10,158 nucleotides of DNA from Leptospiraceae bacterium. GTDB taxonomy: Bacteria; Spirochaetota; Leptospiria; Leptospirales; Leptospiraceae. How positions within the stretch are numbered: the first letter of the stretch is position 1; each line of letters begins with the position of its first letter. Made by a program: the position numbers and the translations under genes. This document shows, piece after piece, positions 1-6,452 of this stretch. The notes under the pieces are model-generated. The model made no database searches and had not been told where the DNA came from. It was given only the letters and a program-made list of their open reading frames with translations. The stretch covers positions 1 to 10,158 of the forward strand of contig JAIXRB010000169.1 in the NCBI GenBank assembly GCA_027485405.1, read 5' to 3'.

Positions 1-407
1 AATTCATCGCCGCAAAACACATGTCTACCGGGCACACTCAGTAGCTTTTCTAGCCCAAACCCCCAAAGTTTTTCAACAAGGCTTGGTTCCGTATCAAAGA
101 GAATCAAGATTTGCTCTGGCCTAAGGATTTCATTGATTGATTCCCAAAGGCTTGGATTTCCCACACCCAACACCACAACTAGATCTAGGCTATGTAGTTT
201 TGCGGATTCGATGAGGCGGTTCGCCTGGGTTTTGGGGCTGACCTGGGAAGCCATTGCCTTGCCGTTATATGAGACATAATATTCTCCCTCCGCCCGCGAC
301 TGTATTATGTCACATAAGGTGGTAGCGAATCCCTTTTGAAAATAATTTCGCAGATAAGGCTTTCTCGCGAAAATTTCAGTGGAAAAGAACTCAGGATTGT
401 GAGACAT
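1..407 (-). CDS. DUF115 / Maf-like (MptE-related) protein, N-terminal part, truncated by window edge
   Basis: An open frame runs without a stop from an ATG at 407-405 to the left edge, giving 135 visible residues that begin MSHNPEFFSTEIFARKPYL. Around residues 74-91 the protein has a hydrophobic strand and a Gly-rich turn (DLVVVLGVGNPSLWESI), followed by a second strand and an acidic residue (ILILFDTEPSL, about 100-110). This is the dinucleotide-fold pattern of DUF115/Maf 'motility-associated factor' proteins, which include putative glycosyltransferases and relatives of the archaeal pterin enzyme MptE. The stretch EGEYYVSYNGKA (about 40-51) also looks like genuine protein, so the ATG at 254 is internal and not the start. 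An in-frame stop precedes the 407 ATG, and no strong ribosome binding site is seen. The gene is divergent from smc. The family call is moderate and the specific function is unknown. Confidence 0.7.
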   Translation of the reverse strand, partial: MSHNPEFFSTEIFARKPYLRNYFQKGFATTLCDIIQSRAEGEYYVSYNGKAMASQVSPKTQANRLIESAKLHSLDLVVVLGVGNPSLWESINEILRPEQILILFDTEPSLVEKLWGFGLEKLLSVPGRHVFCGDE

Positions 408-441
408 AAACCATACAGGTTTTATTTATTATGTCTCACAA
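397..441. promoter_or_regulatory. Perfect 13-bp inverted repeat in the DUF115-like gene/smc divergent control region (possible operator)
   Basis: TTGTGAGACATAA (397-409) and its exact reverse complement TTATGTCTCACAA (429-441) are separated by 19 bases. The left arm contains the start codon of the minus-strand gene (405-407). The right arm lies just before the smc ribosome binding site. On the minus strand a consensus TTGACA (450-445) and a weak TAAATA (428-423) are spaced 16 bases apart, so the right arm would fill the -35/-10 spacer, a common operator position. The core TGAGACATAATA recurs at 270-281 inside the divergent gene. The repeat is certain; the operator role is inferred. Confidence 0.5.
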
Positions 442-456
442 AGGTGTCAATCGGAT

Positions 457-3276
457 ATGCATTTAAAAAGTCTGAATATCGTCGGGTTCAAAACCTTTGC
501 ACTCGAAACGGATTTGCAGTTCGACCCTGGATTTACAGCGGTCGTAGGACCCAATGGTTCTGGAAAATCCAATATTGTCGATTCTGTTAAATGGGTTTTT
601 GGAGAAAAAAGTGCCAAAGGTCTCCGTGGTGAAAAAATGGACGATGTCATTTTCCATGGCACAGAAAACCGCAGACCCGCTGGCTTTGCAGAGGTAAGCA
701 TTCTCTTTGACAATGCCGATCGTTACTTCTCTATTGATTTTCCTTCTGTTAAGATCACACGACGTCTCTACCCGGACGGTGAAAACGAATACTACTTAAA
801 TGATGTTCGTTCCGCAAGAAAGGACATTGAAAAAACCCTATTGGATACCGGAATTGGCAAGTCCAGCTATAGCATCTTAGAACAAGGCAGAGTCGATCAG
901 ATTCTCAATTCCAAGCCCGAAGAGAGAAGGGCAATCTTTGAAGAGGCGGCTGGAGTCTCAAGGTTCAAATTTGAACGCAAAGAAGCTCTTAAAAAACTAG
1001 AAGACACCAAACAAAACCTACTTCGCATCCAAGATATTCTGAATTCAATGCAAAAAGAGTTGGATCTTAAGGAAAAGCAGTCCGAGAAGGCAGAAGCATA
1101 CTTTAAAATCAAATCTGAATTAGACGAATCAGATAAAAATATTCGATTTCTGAAACTTGTCGATTACAAAACTCGCATGCAAGCCTCTGATTCTGAGCTC
1201 AAAGAAATCCGCGAAAAAAACGAATCTTTGTTTGCTTCCATCCAAACGGAAACAAATCTGATCTCCCAAAAAGAATCCGAAAAAGAAAGAAAAGAAAAAG
1301 AAGTAGCCGATATCGATAAAAAGCTCTTTGACCATCTTTCCCAGACGCAAATCCAAAAAGAAAAGATTGGAAAAAACAAATCTTTCATTGAAGACTACGA
1401 AAACCGAATCCAAGAACTCAGACTTTCTTTAGAAGAAGACCAAAACAAGATCTCTCGGCTCGAATTGGAAAAACAAAACCAAATCCAAGAGATCCAAGAA
1501 TTGGATGAAAACAAAGCTAGAATCGAAGTAGAAATTGCAAAGAATGCAAACGCCCAAGAAGGATTGCTTTTTTCATTAAAAGAAGAAGAACTCTCGATCC
1601 AAACCAAAGAAGAGCGAATCTCTGAGAACGAGAAGCGTCACTTAGAACTTCGGGACGAACAAAAGAGAGTCATTCTAGAATTGATCTCTGACTTAGAAGA
1701 AAAAAAGAAAGAATCCATTCTTTCCTCCACAAAACGAGAGTCAGACAAAGAAGAGCTTTTTATTTGGTGGGATTCCGTTGAAAATTCCTTAGTTTCCACA
1801 CTTTCGCAATTAGAAGGTGGCGATGTTCAAGGTGCTTATCAAACTCTTCAACATTTACAAATCAAGGACCAAAGAGAGCGGTTTCGACAATTTATCGAAA
1901 ACGAAGACCGATTTAGAAGCATGCTTTTTGCCAAAGACGGAATTCTCTCAAAAAAAGAATCGGTCGACCAAGCAATTGAAGATCTCTTACTCGAAAACGA
2001 AAACCTAACTCGAGGCATTCGAAATTCCCAAAATCTTATGTCAGCGTATCGCCATAGTCTCGAAGAAAACCGAAGTAGCACGGTTGATTTGGAAAAGAAA
2101 AGTCTAGAGACTCAGGCAAAAAAAGATGTTCTTCTCCAAAAAGTCGAAAGTTTGCTTGCTCGAATGGCAGAGGCAACTTCTCGGATCCAATCGGCTGAAG
2201 AGCAAAATGCAACTCTTGTCGCTAAAAAACAGGAACTGGAATTAGAGGTCGTTGAATTAGAAAGACAGATTGAGTCCTCTTACCAAGAGTTTCTGGCTAT
2301 GAGTAAGATCTTAGAATCTCAAAAATCAGTTTTACAAGGTTTGTTAGAAGAGATACAAACTCTCAAGTCAAACATTACCAAAAACCAAGAAGTGTTTCAG
2401 ACTCTATTGCCTCTCTTGTCAGAAAAAGAGCGCATTTCGTCTGGGCTAAAGGTGCAAATTGAAGCCATCGTTGAAGATTTGTACAACGACTACTCTTTGA
2501 CAGATACTGAATTAGAAAGGGAAAAAGCGGAAATCTCCTTTGACCAAAAAGACGAAGAGAGAAAACTGAGAAGCCTAAAATCCGAAATCCAAATGATGGG
2601 TTCCATCAACCCACTTGCCATCGAAGAGTTCAAAAACATCAAAGATGTGTTTGAACACAACCTAGCTCAAAAAAACGATATTGAAGAATCAAAGAAGGAC
2701 ATTGAAGAAGTTCTAGCAAAGATCAACGACGAATCCGAAAAGCTCTTCCAAGAAACTTTTGAAAGAATCAAAGAAAACTTCCAAGAGACTTTTTCTACTC
2801 TTTTCAACGGGGGAAGGGCGACTCTAGAATTGACGGACAAGGAAGACCAACTCAACGCCGGCGTTGAGATTATGGCAGAACCTCCCGGGAAGCATGTCCA
2901 AAACCTAAGGCTATTGTCAGGTGGCGAAAAATCACTCACCGCCATTGCACTTCTGTTTGCCATCTACATGGTAAAGCCTAGTCCATTTTGCTTTTTAGAT
3001 GAGATCGATGCGGCTTTGGATGAAGCCAACAAACTGAGATTTTGTCAGATTCTGGATCGCTTTAAAGATAAAACACAGTTTATTGTGGTCTCTCACGCGC
3101 AGTCCACCATCTCAAGGGCGAATGCAATCTTTGGGGTAACAAACGAAGAACCAGGTGTTTCTAAACTGATTTCTCTCCGCTTGGACGAAGCAAAGGAGTT
3201 CTCAAAGAAAAGCCAATTTGTAGAAAAGAGCGACTCCGCCGAAGAAAACTCTGACGAAGCCGCCGTCGCGGTTTAA
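457..3276 (+). CDS. smc: SMC-type chromosome condensation ATPase, short form with no obvious canonical hinge
   Basis: Structural maintenance of chromosomes protein, an ATP-driven DNA-loop-forming cytoplasmic ATPase that normally works with ScpA and ScpB. The N-terminal head has Walker A GPNGSGKS at residues 31-38 and a Q-loop in LEQGRVDQIL (141-150). Two long Glu/Lys-rich coiled coils cover about 165-430 and 500-760. The C-terminal head has the ABC signature LSGGEKS (820-826), Walker B with catalytic Glu in FCFLDEID (844-851), a D-loop (AALDEAN) and the switch His in VVSH (877-880). At 939 residues it is clearly shorter than the 1150-1200 of most bacterial SMCs. The central non-coil segment (about 434-495, starting ELFIWWDS) is far smaller than a normal hinge and lacks its Gly-rich motifs. 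The start is supported by AAAGG at 440-444, although the spacing is slightly long. ScpA and ScpB are not in the window. Confidence 0.95.
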   Translation: MHLKSLNIVGFKTFALETDLQFDPGFTAVVGPNGSGKSNIVDSVKWVFGEKSAKGLRGEKMDDVIFHGTENRRPAGFAEVSILFDNADRYFSIDFPSVKITRRLYPDGENEYYLNDVRSARKDIEKTLLDTGIGKSSYSILEQGRVDQILNSKPEERRAIFEEAAGVSRFKFERKEALKKLEDTKQNLLRIQDILNSMQKELDLKEKQSEKAEAYFKIKSELDESDKNIRFLKLVDYKTRMQASDSELKEIREKNESLFASIQTETNLISQKESEKERKEKEVADIDKKLFDHLSQTQIQKEKIGKNKSFIEDYENRIQELRLSLEEDQNKISRLELEKQNQIQEIQELDENKARIEVEIAKNANAQEGLLFSLKEEELSIQTKEERISENEKRHLELRDEQKRVILELISDLEEKKKESILSSTKRESDKEELFIWWDSVENSLVSTLSQLEGGDVQGAYQTLQHLQIKDQRERFRQFIENEDRFRSMLFAKDGILSKKESVDQAIEDLLLENENLTRGIRNSQNLMSAYRHSLEENRSSTVDLEKKSLETQAKKDVLLQKVESLLARMAEATSRIQSAEEQNATLVAKKQELELEVVELERQIESSYQEFLAMSKILESQKSVLQGLLEEIQTLKSNITKNQEVFQTLLPLLSEKERISSGLKVQIEAIVEDLYNDYSLTDTELEREKAEISFDQKDEERKLRSLKSEIQMMGSINPLAIEEFKNIKDVFEHNLAQKNDIEESKKDIEEVLAKINDESEKLFQETFERIKENFQETFSTLFNGGRATLELTDKEDQLNAGVEIMAEPPGKHVQNLRLLSGGEKSLTAIALLFAIYMVKPSPFCFLDEIDAALDEANKLRFCQILDRFKDKTQFIVVSHAQSTISRANAIFGVTNEEPGVSKLISLRLDEAKEFSKKSQFVEKSDSAEENSDEAAVAV

Positions 3277-3289
3277 AGAGCGATAGTCG

Positions 3290-3586
3290 TTATTTCTTGC
3301 CGGTCTGCATTTGCGCCACAATGCAATCGCTGAAAGTTTTGCAAGTGGCACCGCTTGTAGTTAAGCAACCAGCTATCTGATTGTAATACTTCGGTTTGTT
3401 GCAATTGAAGTTACAACCCTTTCGGAGCATATCTTTTTGCTCTTGGGTGGCGTTTGGGTTCACCTGAACTGTGCAATTGTAGTATTTGTCGCAAGCCTCT
3501 TTGCATTTTGGAAACTCTTGGGACTCTAGGCCAAAGAAAGCTGTCAGAGTGAAGCTAATTAGGAAAAGAGATTTTTTGATGCTCAT
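3290..3586 (-). CDS. Small secreted/periplasmic eight-cysteine protein, function unknown
   Basis: A 98-residue protein. The N-terminus is a classical signal peptide: a charged MSIKK, then a hydrophobic stretch LFLISFTLTAFFGL, with likely cleavage near residue 20-22. There is no lipobox Cys at the expected place, so it is probably not a lipoprotein. The mature part carries eight cysteines (28, 32, 38, 58, 62, 74, 82, 88), including two CX3C pairs, which suggests up to four disulfides in the periplasm or outside the cell. It resembles the small Cys-rich exported proteins common in Leptospira, but I cannot name the family. A ribosome binding site (AGGAG, 10 bases before ATG) supports the start. 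It is convergent with smc, 13 bp from the smc stop, and lies downstream of the tRNA on the same strand. Confidence 0.85.
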   Translation of the reverse strand: MSIKKSLFLISFTLTAFFGLESQEFPKCKEACDKYYNCTVQVNPNATQEQKDMLRKGCNFNCNKPKYYNQIAGCLTTSGATCKTFSDCIVAQMQTGKK

Positions 3587-3610
3587 ACGGTTTAGACTCC
3601 TGGATAGGGA

Positions 3611-3640
3611 AGTATAGGCAGGGGTTTGTGCTGATTTCAG
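3611..3640 (-). promoter_or_regulatory. Candidate sigma-70-type promoter of the Cys-rich protein gene
   Basis: On the minus strand CTGAAA (3640-3635, four of six -35 matches) is followed after 18 bases by TATACT (3616-3611, five of six -10 matches). Transcription would start near 3604, leaving a short leader that carries the AGGAG ribosome binding site. Read-through from the tRNA promoter is an alternative. This rests on the sequence match only. Confidence 0.35.
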
Positions 3641-3646
3641 GACAAA

Positions 3647-3723
3647 TGGTAGCGAAGACGGGAGTCGAACCCGTGACCTCAGGGTTATGAATCCTGTGCT
3701 CTAACCATCTGAGCTACCTCGCC
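3647..3723 (-). tRNA. tRNA-Met (CAT anticodon), elongator type
   Basis: The reverse strand folds as a 77-nt tRNA with CCA encoded (3649-3647). The acceptor is GGCGAGG with CTTCGCT, the D-stem GCTC/GAGC, the anticodon loop TTCATAA with anticodon CAT, and the T-arm ACGGG TTCGACT CCCGT. The D-stem pair C11:G24 and the loop AGATGGTTA are elongator-like, so it is not a typical initiator. tRNA-Ile2 (CAT modified to lysidine) cannot be fully excluded. Two pairs are unusual: G1:U72 at the acceptor end and an A31/C39 mismatch closing the anticodon loop. A possible -10 (TATAGA, 3743-3738) lies about 15 bases before the mature 5' end, but no clear -35 is seen. Confidence 0.9.
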
Positions 3724-3810
3724 AGTTGCCCTTTTGTTCTATAGGTCAGTTTTTTTGGAGAATTGGAGTAGTAAAGAAAAAAGAAAGGAAAGGAAAAGCA
3801 GGAGAATAGT

Positions 3811-3849
3811 CTCCCTTGGCCCTAGCTAAATCTGCTACTGCCAAAGGAG
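3811..3849 (-). terminator. Hairpin after glnA, probable terminator
   Basis: Read on the minus strand, CTCCTTTGGC (3849-3840) pairs with GCCAAGGGAG (3820-3811), ten pairs including one G-U. A further TAGC/GCTA stem sits inside the loop. It begins 20 bases after the glnA stop and is followed by a pyrimidine-rich run (about 3800-3775), not an immediate pure U-tract. It would separate glnA from the tRNA gene. Confidence 0.5.
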
Positions 3850-3868
3850 TGTTTTTACATCTACTCTA

Positions 3869-5329
3869 TTAGCAAGAGTAAGTTGTGATAAACTCGTATG
3901 GGTGAGGTCGTCCTTCCCAAGGCCAAATTTCTGTTTCAAACTTGTAGTGCTGATAGGTTTGGATAAACTCTTCTGTCATCACGTCGCCTTGTTTGAAAAC
4001 TTCTTTGTTTGAAAGCATCTCTTCCATGGCCTCTCTCAAAGTATGTGGCATTTGGCGGATTCCTTTTTCTCGGATCTCATCCAAAGACAACTCAAAAAGA
4101 TCTTCGTTGCGAGGAGGACCTGGATCCACTTTTTCTTTGATTCCAGTGAGTCCCGCAAGAAGCATAGAAGCGAAAGCCAAATAAGGATTCGCAGTGGAGT
4201 CTGGGAATCGGAATTCGACTCGTTTTGCTTTCTCTCCGTTTACGAAAGGAATTCGGCAAGAAGCGGATCTGTTCTGAGCTGAGTAAGCCAATATAGAAGG
4301 AGCTTCAAATCCAGGGATCAGCCTTTTGTAAGAGTTGGTAGATGCGTTTGTAAACGCCGCACAAGCTCTCGCATACTTAAGCACTCCACCTACATACTGG
4401 AAGGCGAGGTCGGAAAGACCTTCGTATTTGTCACCAGCAAACAGGTTTTTGCCGTCTTTCCAAAGGGATTGGTGAACGTGCATTCCGTTTCCATTGTCTC
4501 CAAAAAGTGGCTTTGGCATAAAAGTAGCTGTCTTTCCATGCTTATGAGCTACCATTTTAACCACGTATTTTAACTTTTGAACGTTGTCTGCCGCCTCGAT
4601 TAGAGTGCCGAACTTAACACCGATCTCACCTTGGGCTTGTGCCACTTCGTGGTGAACCACAAAAGTTTCCATGCCAATTGCTTGGAGAGTTTTGACGAAT
4701 TCTGCTCGCAGATCAACTTGTGAATCTACTGGAGCCACTGGGAAATACCCACCTTTTGTTCCTGGACGGTGACCGGAGTTGAAGTTCAGTTTACCAGTGC
4801 TAGTAGTGCCTGGGATTTCTGAATGAGAGTTCCAAATACCTTCATTTGAATCCAATTCATAGTATTGGCAGTTGATCTCGTCTCTTACTTTTAAGCTGTC
4901 AAAAACAAAGAATTCGTTTTCTGGACCAAAGTAAGCTGTGTCGGCTATGCCAACTTTTTTCATATGCTCAAGAGCTTTTTTGGCAATGGAGCGAGGGCAT
5001 TTTTCGTAGTACTGTTTTTTGTAGATATCCCAAACATCACAGAACATAACTAATGTTTTGTCAGCAGTGAAAGGGTCTAGAAATGAAGTTGAAATCTCTG
5101 GGTGAAGCTGCATGTCCGAGGCATTGATTGGTTGCCATCGTGCGATAGAGGACCCGTCGAAAGGGATGCCTTTGAATGTGTCTTCGTTTACCGAATCGAC
5201 ATAGTAGGAAACGTGGTGCCAAAGACCTTTAATATCTGTGAAACGGAAGTCAAAAAAGACGACTCCGTTCTTTTTGGCATAATCGATTACTTCTTTGCCT
5301 GAAGTAAACTTTGGGGTAGCAAACTGCAT
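3869..5329 (-). CDS. glnA: Type I glutamine synthetase (GSI-beta-like), adenylylation Tyr replaced by Phe
   Basis: Makes glutamine from glutamate, ammonia and ATP; cytoplasmic, normally a dodecamer, and the centre of nitrogen assimilation. At 486 residues the length is usual for GSI. Visible motifs are the N-terminal DFRFTDIKG and PFDGSSIARW (57-65), the metal-binding ENEF (137-140), HHEVAQAQGEI (226-236), the ATP/metal site NGNGMHVHQS (279-288), the substrate loop NRSASCRIP (353-361) and FRFPD (373-377). The region equivalent to the E. coli adenylylation loop NLYDLP reads DLFELS, with Phe412 where the modified Tyr should be. H. pylori GlnA is known to have a similar change. AAGGAG seven bases upstream fixes the start. 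A sigma-54 element lies upstream and a terminator hairpin downstream, so it is probably monocistronic. Confidence 0.97.
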   Translation of the reverse strand: MQFATPKFTSGKEVIDYAKKNGVVFFDFRFTDIKGLWHHVSYYVDSVNEDTFKGIPFDGSSIARWQPINASDMQLHPEISTSFLDPFTADKTLVMFCDVWDIYKKQYYEKCPRSIAKKALEHMKKVGIADTAYFGPENEFFVFDSLKVRDEINCQYYELDSNEGIWNSHSEIPGTTSTGKLNFNSGHRPGTKGGYFPVAPVDSQVDLRAEFVKTLQAIGMETFVVHHEVAQAQGEIGVKFGTLIEAADNVQKLKYVVKMVAHKHGKTATFMPKPLFGDNGNGMHVHQSLWKDGKNLFAGDKYEGLSDLAFQYVGGVLKYARACAAFTNASTNSYKRLIPGFEAPSILAYSAQNRSASCRIPFVNGEKAKRVEFRFPDSTANPYLAFASMLLAGLTGIKEKVDPGPPRNEDLFELSLDEIREKGIRQMPHTLREAMEEMLSNKEVFKQGDVMTEEFIQTYQHYKFETEIWPWEGRPHPYEFITTYSC

Positions 5330-5388
5330 TGTGTTCTCCTTAATTCAGAGGTTGGTTCTGATTCTATTCTGTTTTGCCCTGGAAAAGG

Positions 5389-5404
5389 TGCAAGATTTAT
5401 ACCA
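5389..5404 (-). promoter_or_regulatory. Sigma-54 (RpoN) -24/-12 promoter upstream of glnA
   Basis: On the minus strand TGGTATAAATCTTGCA matches the RpoN consensus TGGCACG-N4-TTGCA at TGG, the A of the -24 block and all of TTGCA, with the exact GG-to-GC spacing. Transcription would start about 12 bases after the GC, near 5378, giving a leader of roughly 50 bases before the glnA ATG. RpoN/NtrC-type control of glnA is well established in other bacteria, so the position makes functional sense. I saw no convincing NtrC dyad in the roughly 100 bases upstream (5405-5504). Confidence 0.6.
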
Positions 5405-5504
5405 TTTCAAATTGCTAGAAAAAGTAGCACCCAAAGACAAACAATTTTGTACTCAAAATAAGCAAAATCGGAGGTTTGTACGCAATAGGTCTCTTGAAAA
5501 AACG

Positions 5505-6413
5505 TTATGGTTTCTTTTTGACCAAAAAAAGTCGCTCGAAGGAATTGCCCACTTCTTCCCAACCTTTCTTGAATCTGTCTTGGATTTCTTTCCATTCGTT
5601 CAATCCAGACTTTAGAGTCTCAGCTGTTTTGTTGTATTGGTTTTCGAGTTGGATGAGTTTAGCTTCGACTTCATCTAAAATTTTCTTGGATTTGGTCTTG
5701 TCTTCTTCTGAGCCAAAGTTTCCAAATTCGTAATCTACAATGTCTTCTTTGACACTGCCCTTGGTAAGCAAATGGAGTTCGACTTGGAGGTATTTTTCGA
5801 CCAAGGCAAATCGACCTTCTTTTTCGAGTCTACGGATACTAACAGAAAGAGTAGTGGAATTCAAAAACCGCAAAGGCCTATGTTTGGATGCTCTTTCCAC
5901 TAAATCATGGTCTTCGGCAAGTTTGATGGATTCGTCAAAGCCACCAATTCTATCAAACAATCGCTTGGTGATGAAGATGCAAAAGCCAGCGGCTCGGGGA
6001 TTGAAGTTTTGGTTGAGTTTTACATGTAGGTTTGCAATGCGAAACATAACCTTGTCTAGTTGAAGATCGGATTGGGGTGTGAATTCACAGGTAGCCAAGT
6101 CCAGAAATCGTTCTTGGATTTCGCCATATGCCTTTTCTAGAAAATCAGGGGGAAGGCAGACGTCTGAATCGAAGAAGAAAAGGAATTCGCCCTTGGCAAC
6201 GGCGGCGCCTTTGTTTCTACCTACTCCTGGCATGCCCCCAGGGACAATCTGTGCGCCGTAGTTTTTAGCGACTTCGATGGTTTTGTCTTTGGAGCCAGCA
6301 TCGGCGACAATGATTTCAAAATCTGTAAAAGATTGGTTGCGAATGCTTTCTAATAAAACAGGGAGGAACTTTTCTTCGTTTAACGCGGGAATTACAATAC
6401 TGATTTTTGGCAC
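5505..6413 (-). CDS. Family 2 (GT-A fold) glycosyltransferase with C-terminal coiled-coil tail
   Basis: A 302-residue glycosyltransferase likely to use a nucleotide sugar. The N-terminus has the family 2 signature ISIVIPALNEEKFLPVLLESI (4-24). DAGSKDKT lies at 38-45, RNKGA at 66-70 and the metal-binding DSD at 82-84 (FFFDSDV). GGFDE (157-161) and EDHDL (167-171) give the acceptor side and probable base. There are no transmembrane segments, so it is cytosolic or peripheral. Residues about 235-295 form a charged, coil-like tail beyond the usual fold. The start is GTG (6413-6411), because no ATG lies between it and the upstream in-frame stop, and the ribosome binding site is weak. It follows the GH1 gene by 39 bp on the same strand and is probably co-transcribed. 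The sugar and acceptor cannot be told from sequence. Confidence 0.9.
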   Translation of the reverse strand: MPKISIVIPALNEEKFLPVLLESIRNQSFTDFEIIVADAGSKDKTIEVAKNYGAQIVPGGMPGVGRNKGAAVAKGEFLFFFDSDVCLPPDFLEKAYGEIQERFLDLATCEFTPQSDLQLDKVMFRIANLHVKLNQNFNPRAAGFCIFITKRLFDRIGGFDESIKLAEDHDLVERASKHRPLRFLNSTTLSVSIRRLEKEGRFALVEKYLQVELHLLTKGSVKEDIVDYEFGNFGSEEDKTKSKKILDEVEAKLIQLENQYNKTAETLKSGLNEWKEIQDRFKKGWEEVGNSFERLFLVKKKP

Positions 6414-6452
6414 AAAGCTAAAATAGCGGATTGATTCTAATTAGTGCAAGTC

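Noticed and set aside
336..590. Plus-strand open frame of 84 codons overlapping the start of smc
   Set aside because: It covers the antisense of the DUF115-like gene and then runs out of frame through the smc Walker A region. The peptide has no recognisable features.
3647..3723. tRNA gene as the attachment site for the integrase
   Set aside because: The tRNA is more than 4 kb from the recombinase, with ordinary chromosomal genes between, and I saw no duplicated tRNA 3' fragment.
5295..5615. Plus-strand open frame of 106 codons across the glnA upstream region
   Set aside because: It crosses the glnA start, its sigma-54 element and the end of the glycosyltransferase gene in antisense, with no family resemblance or ribosome binding site.
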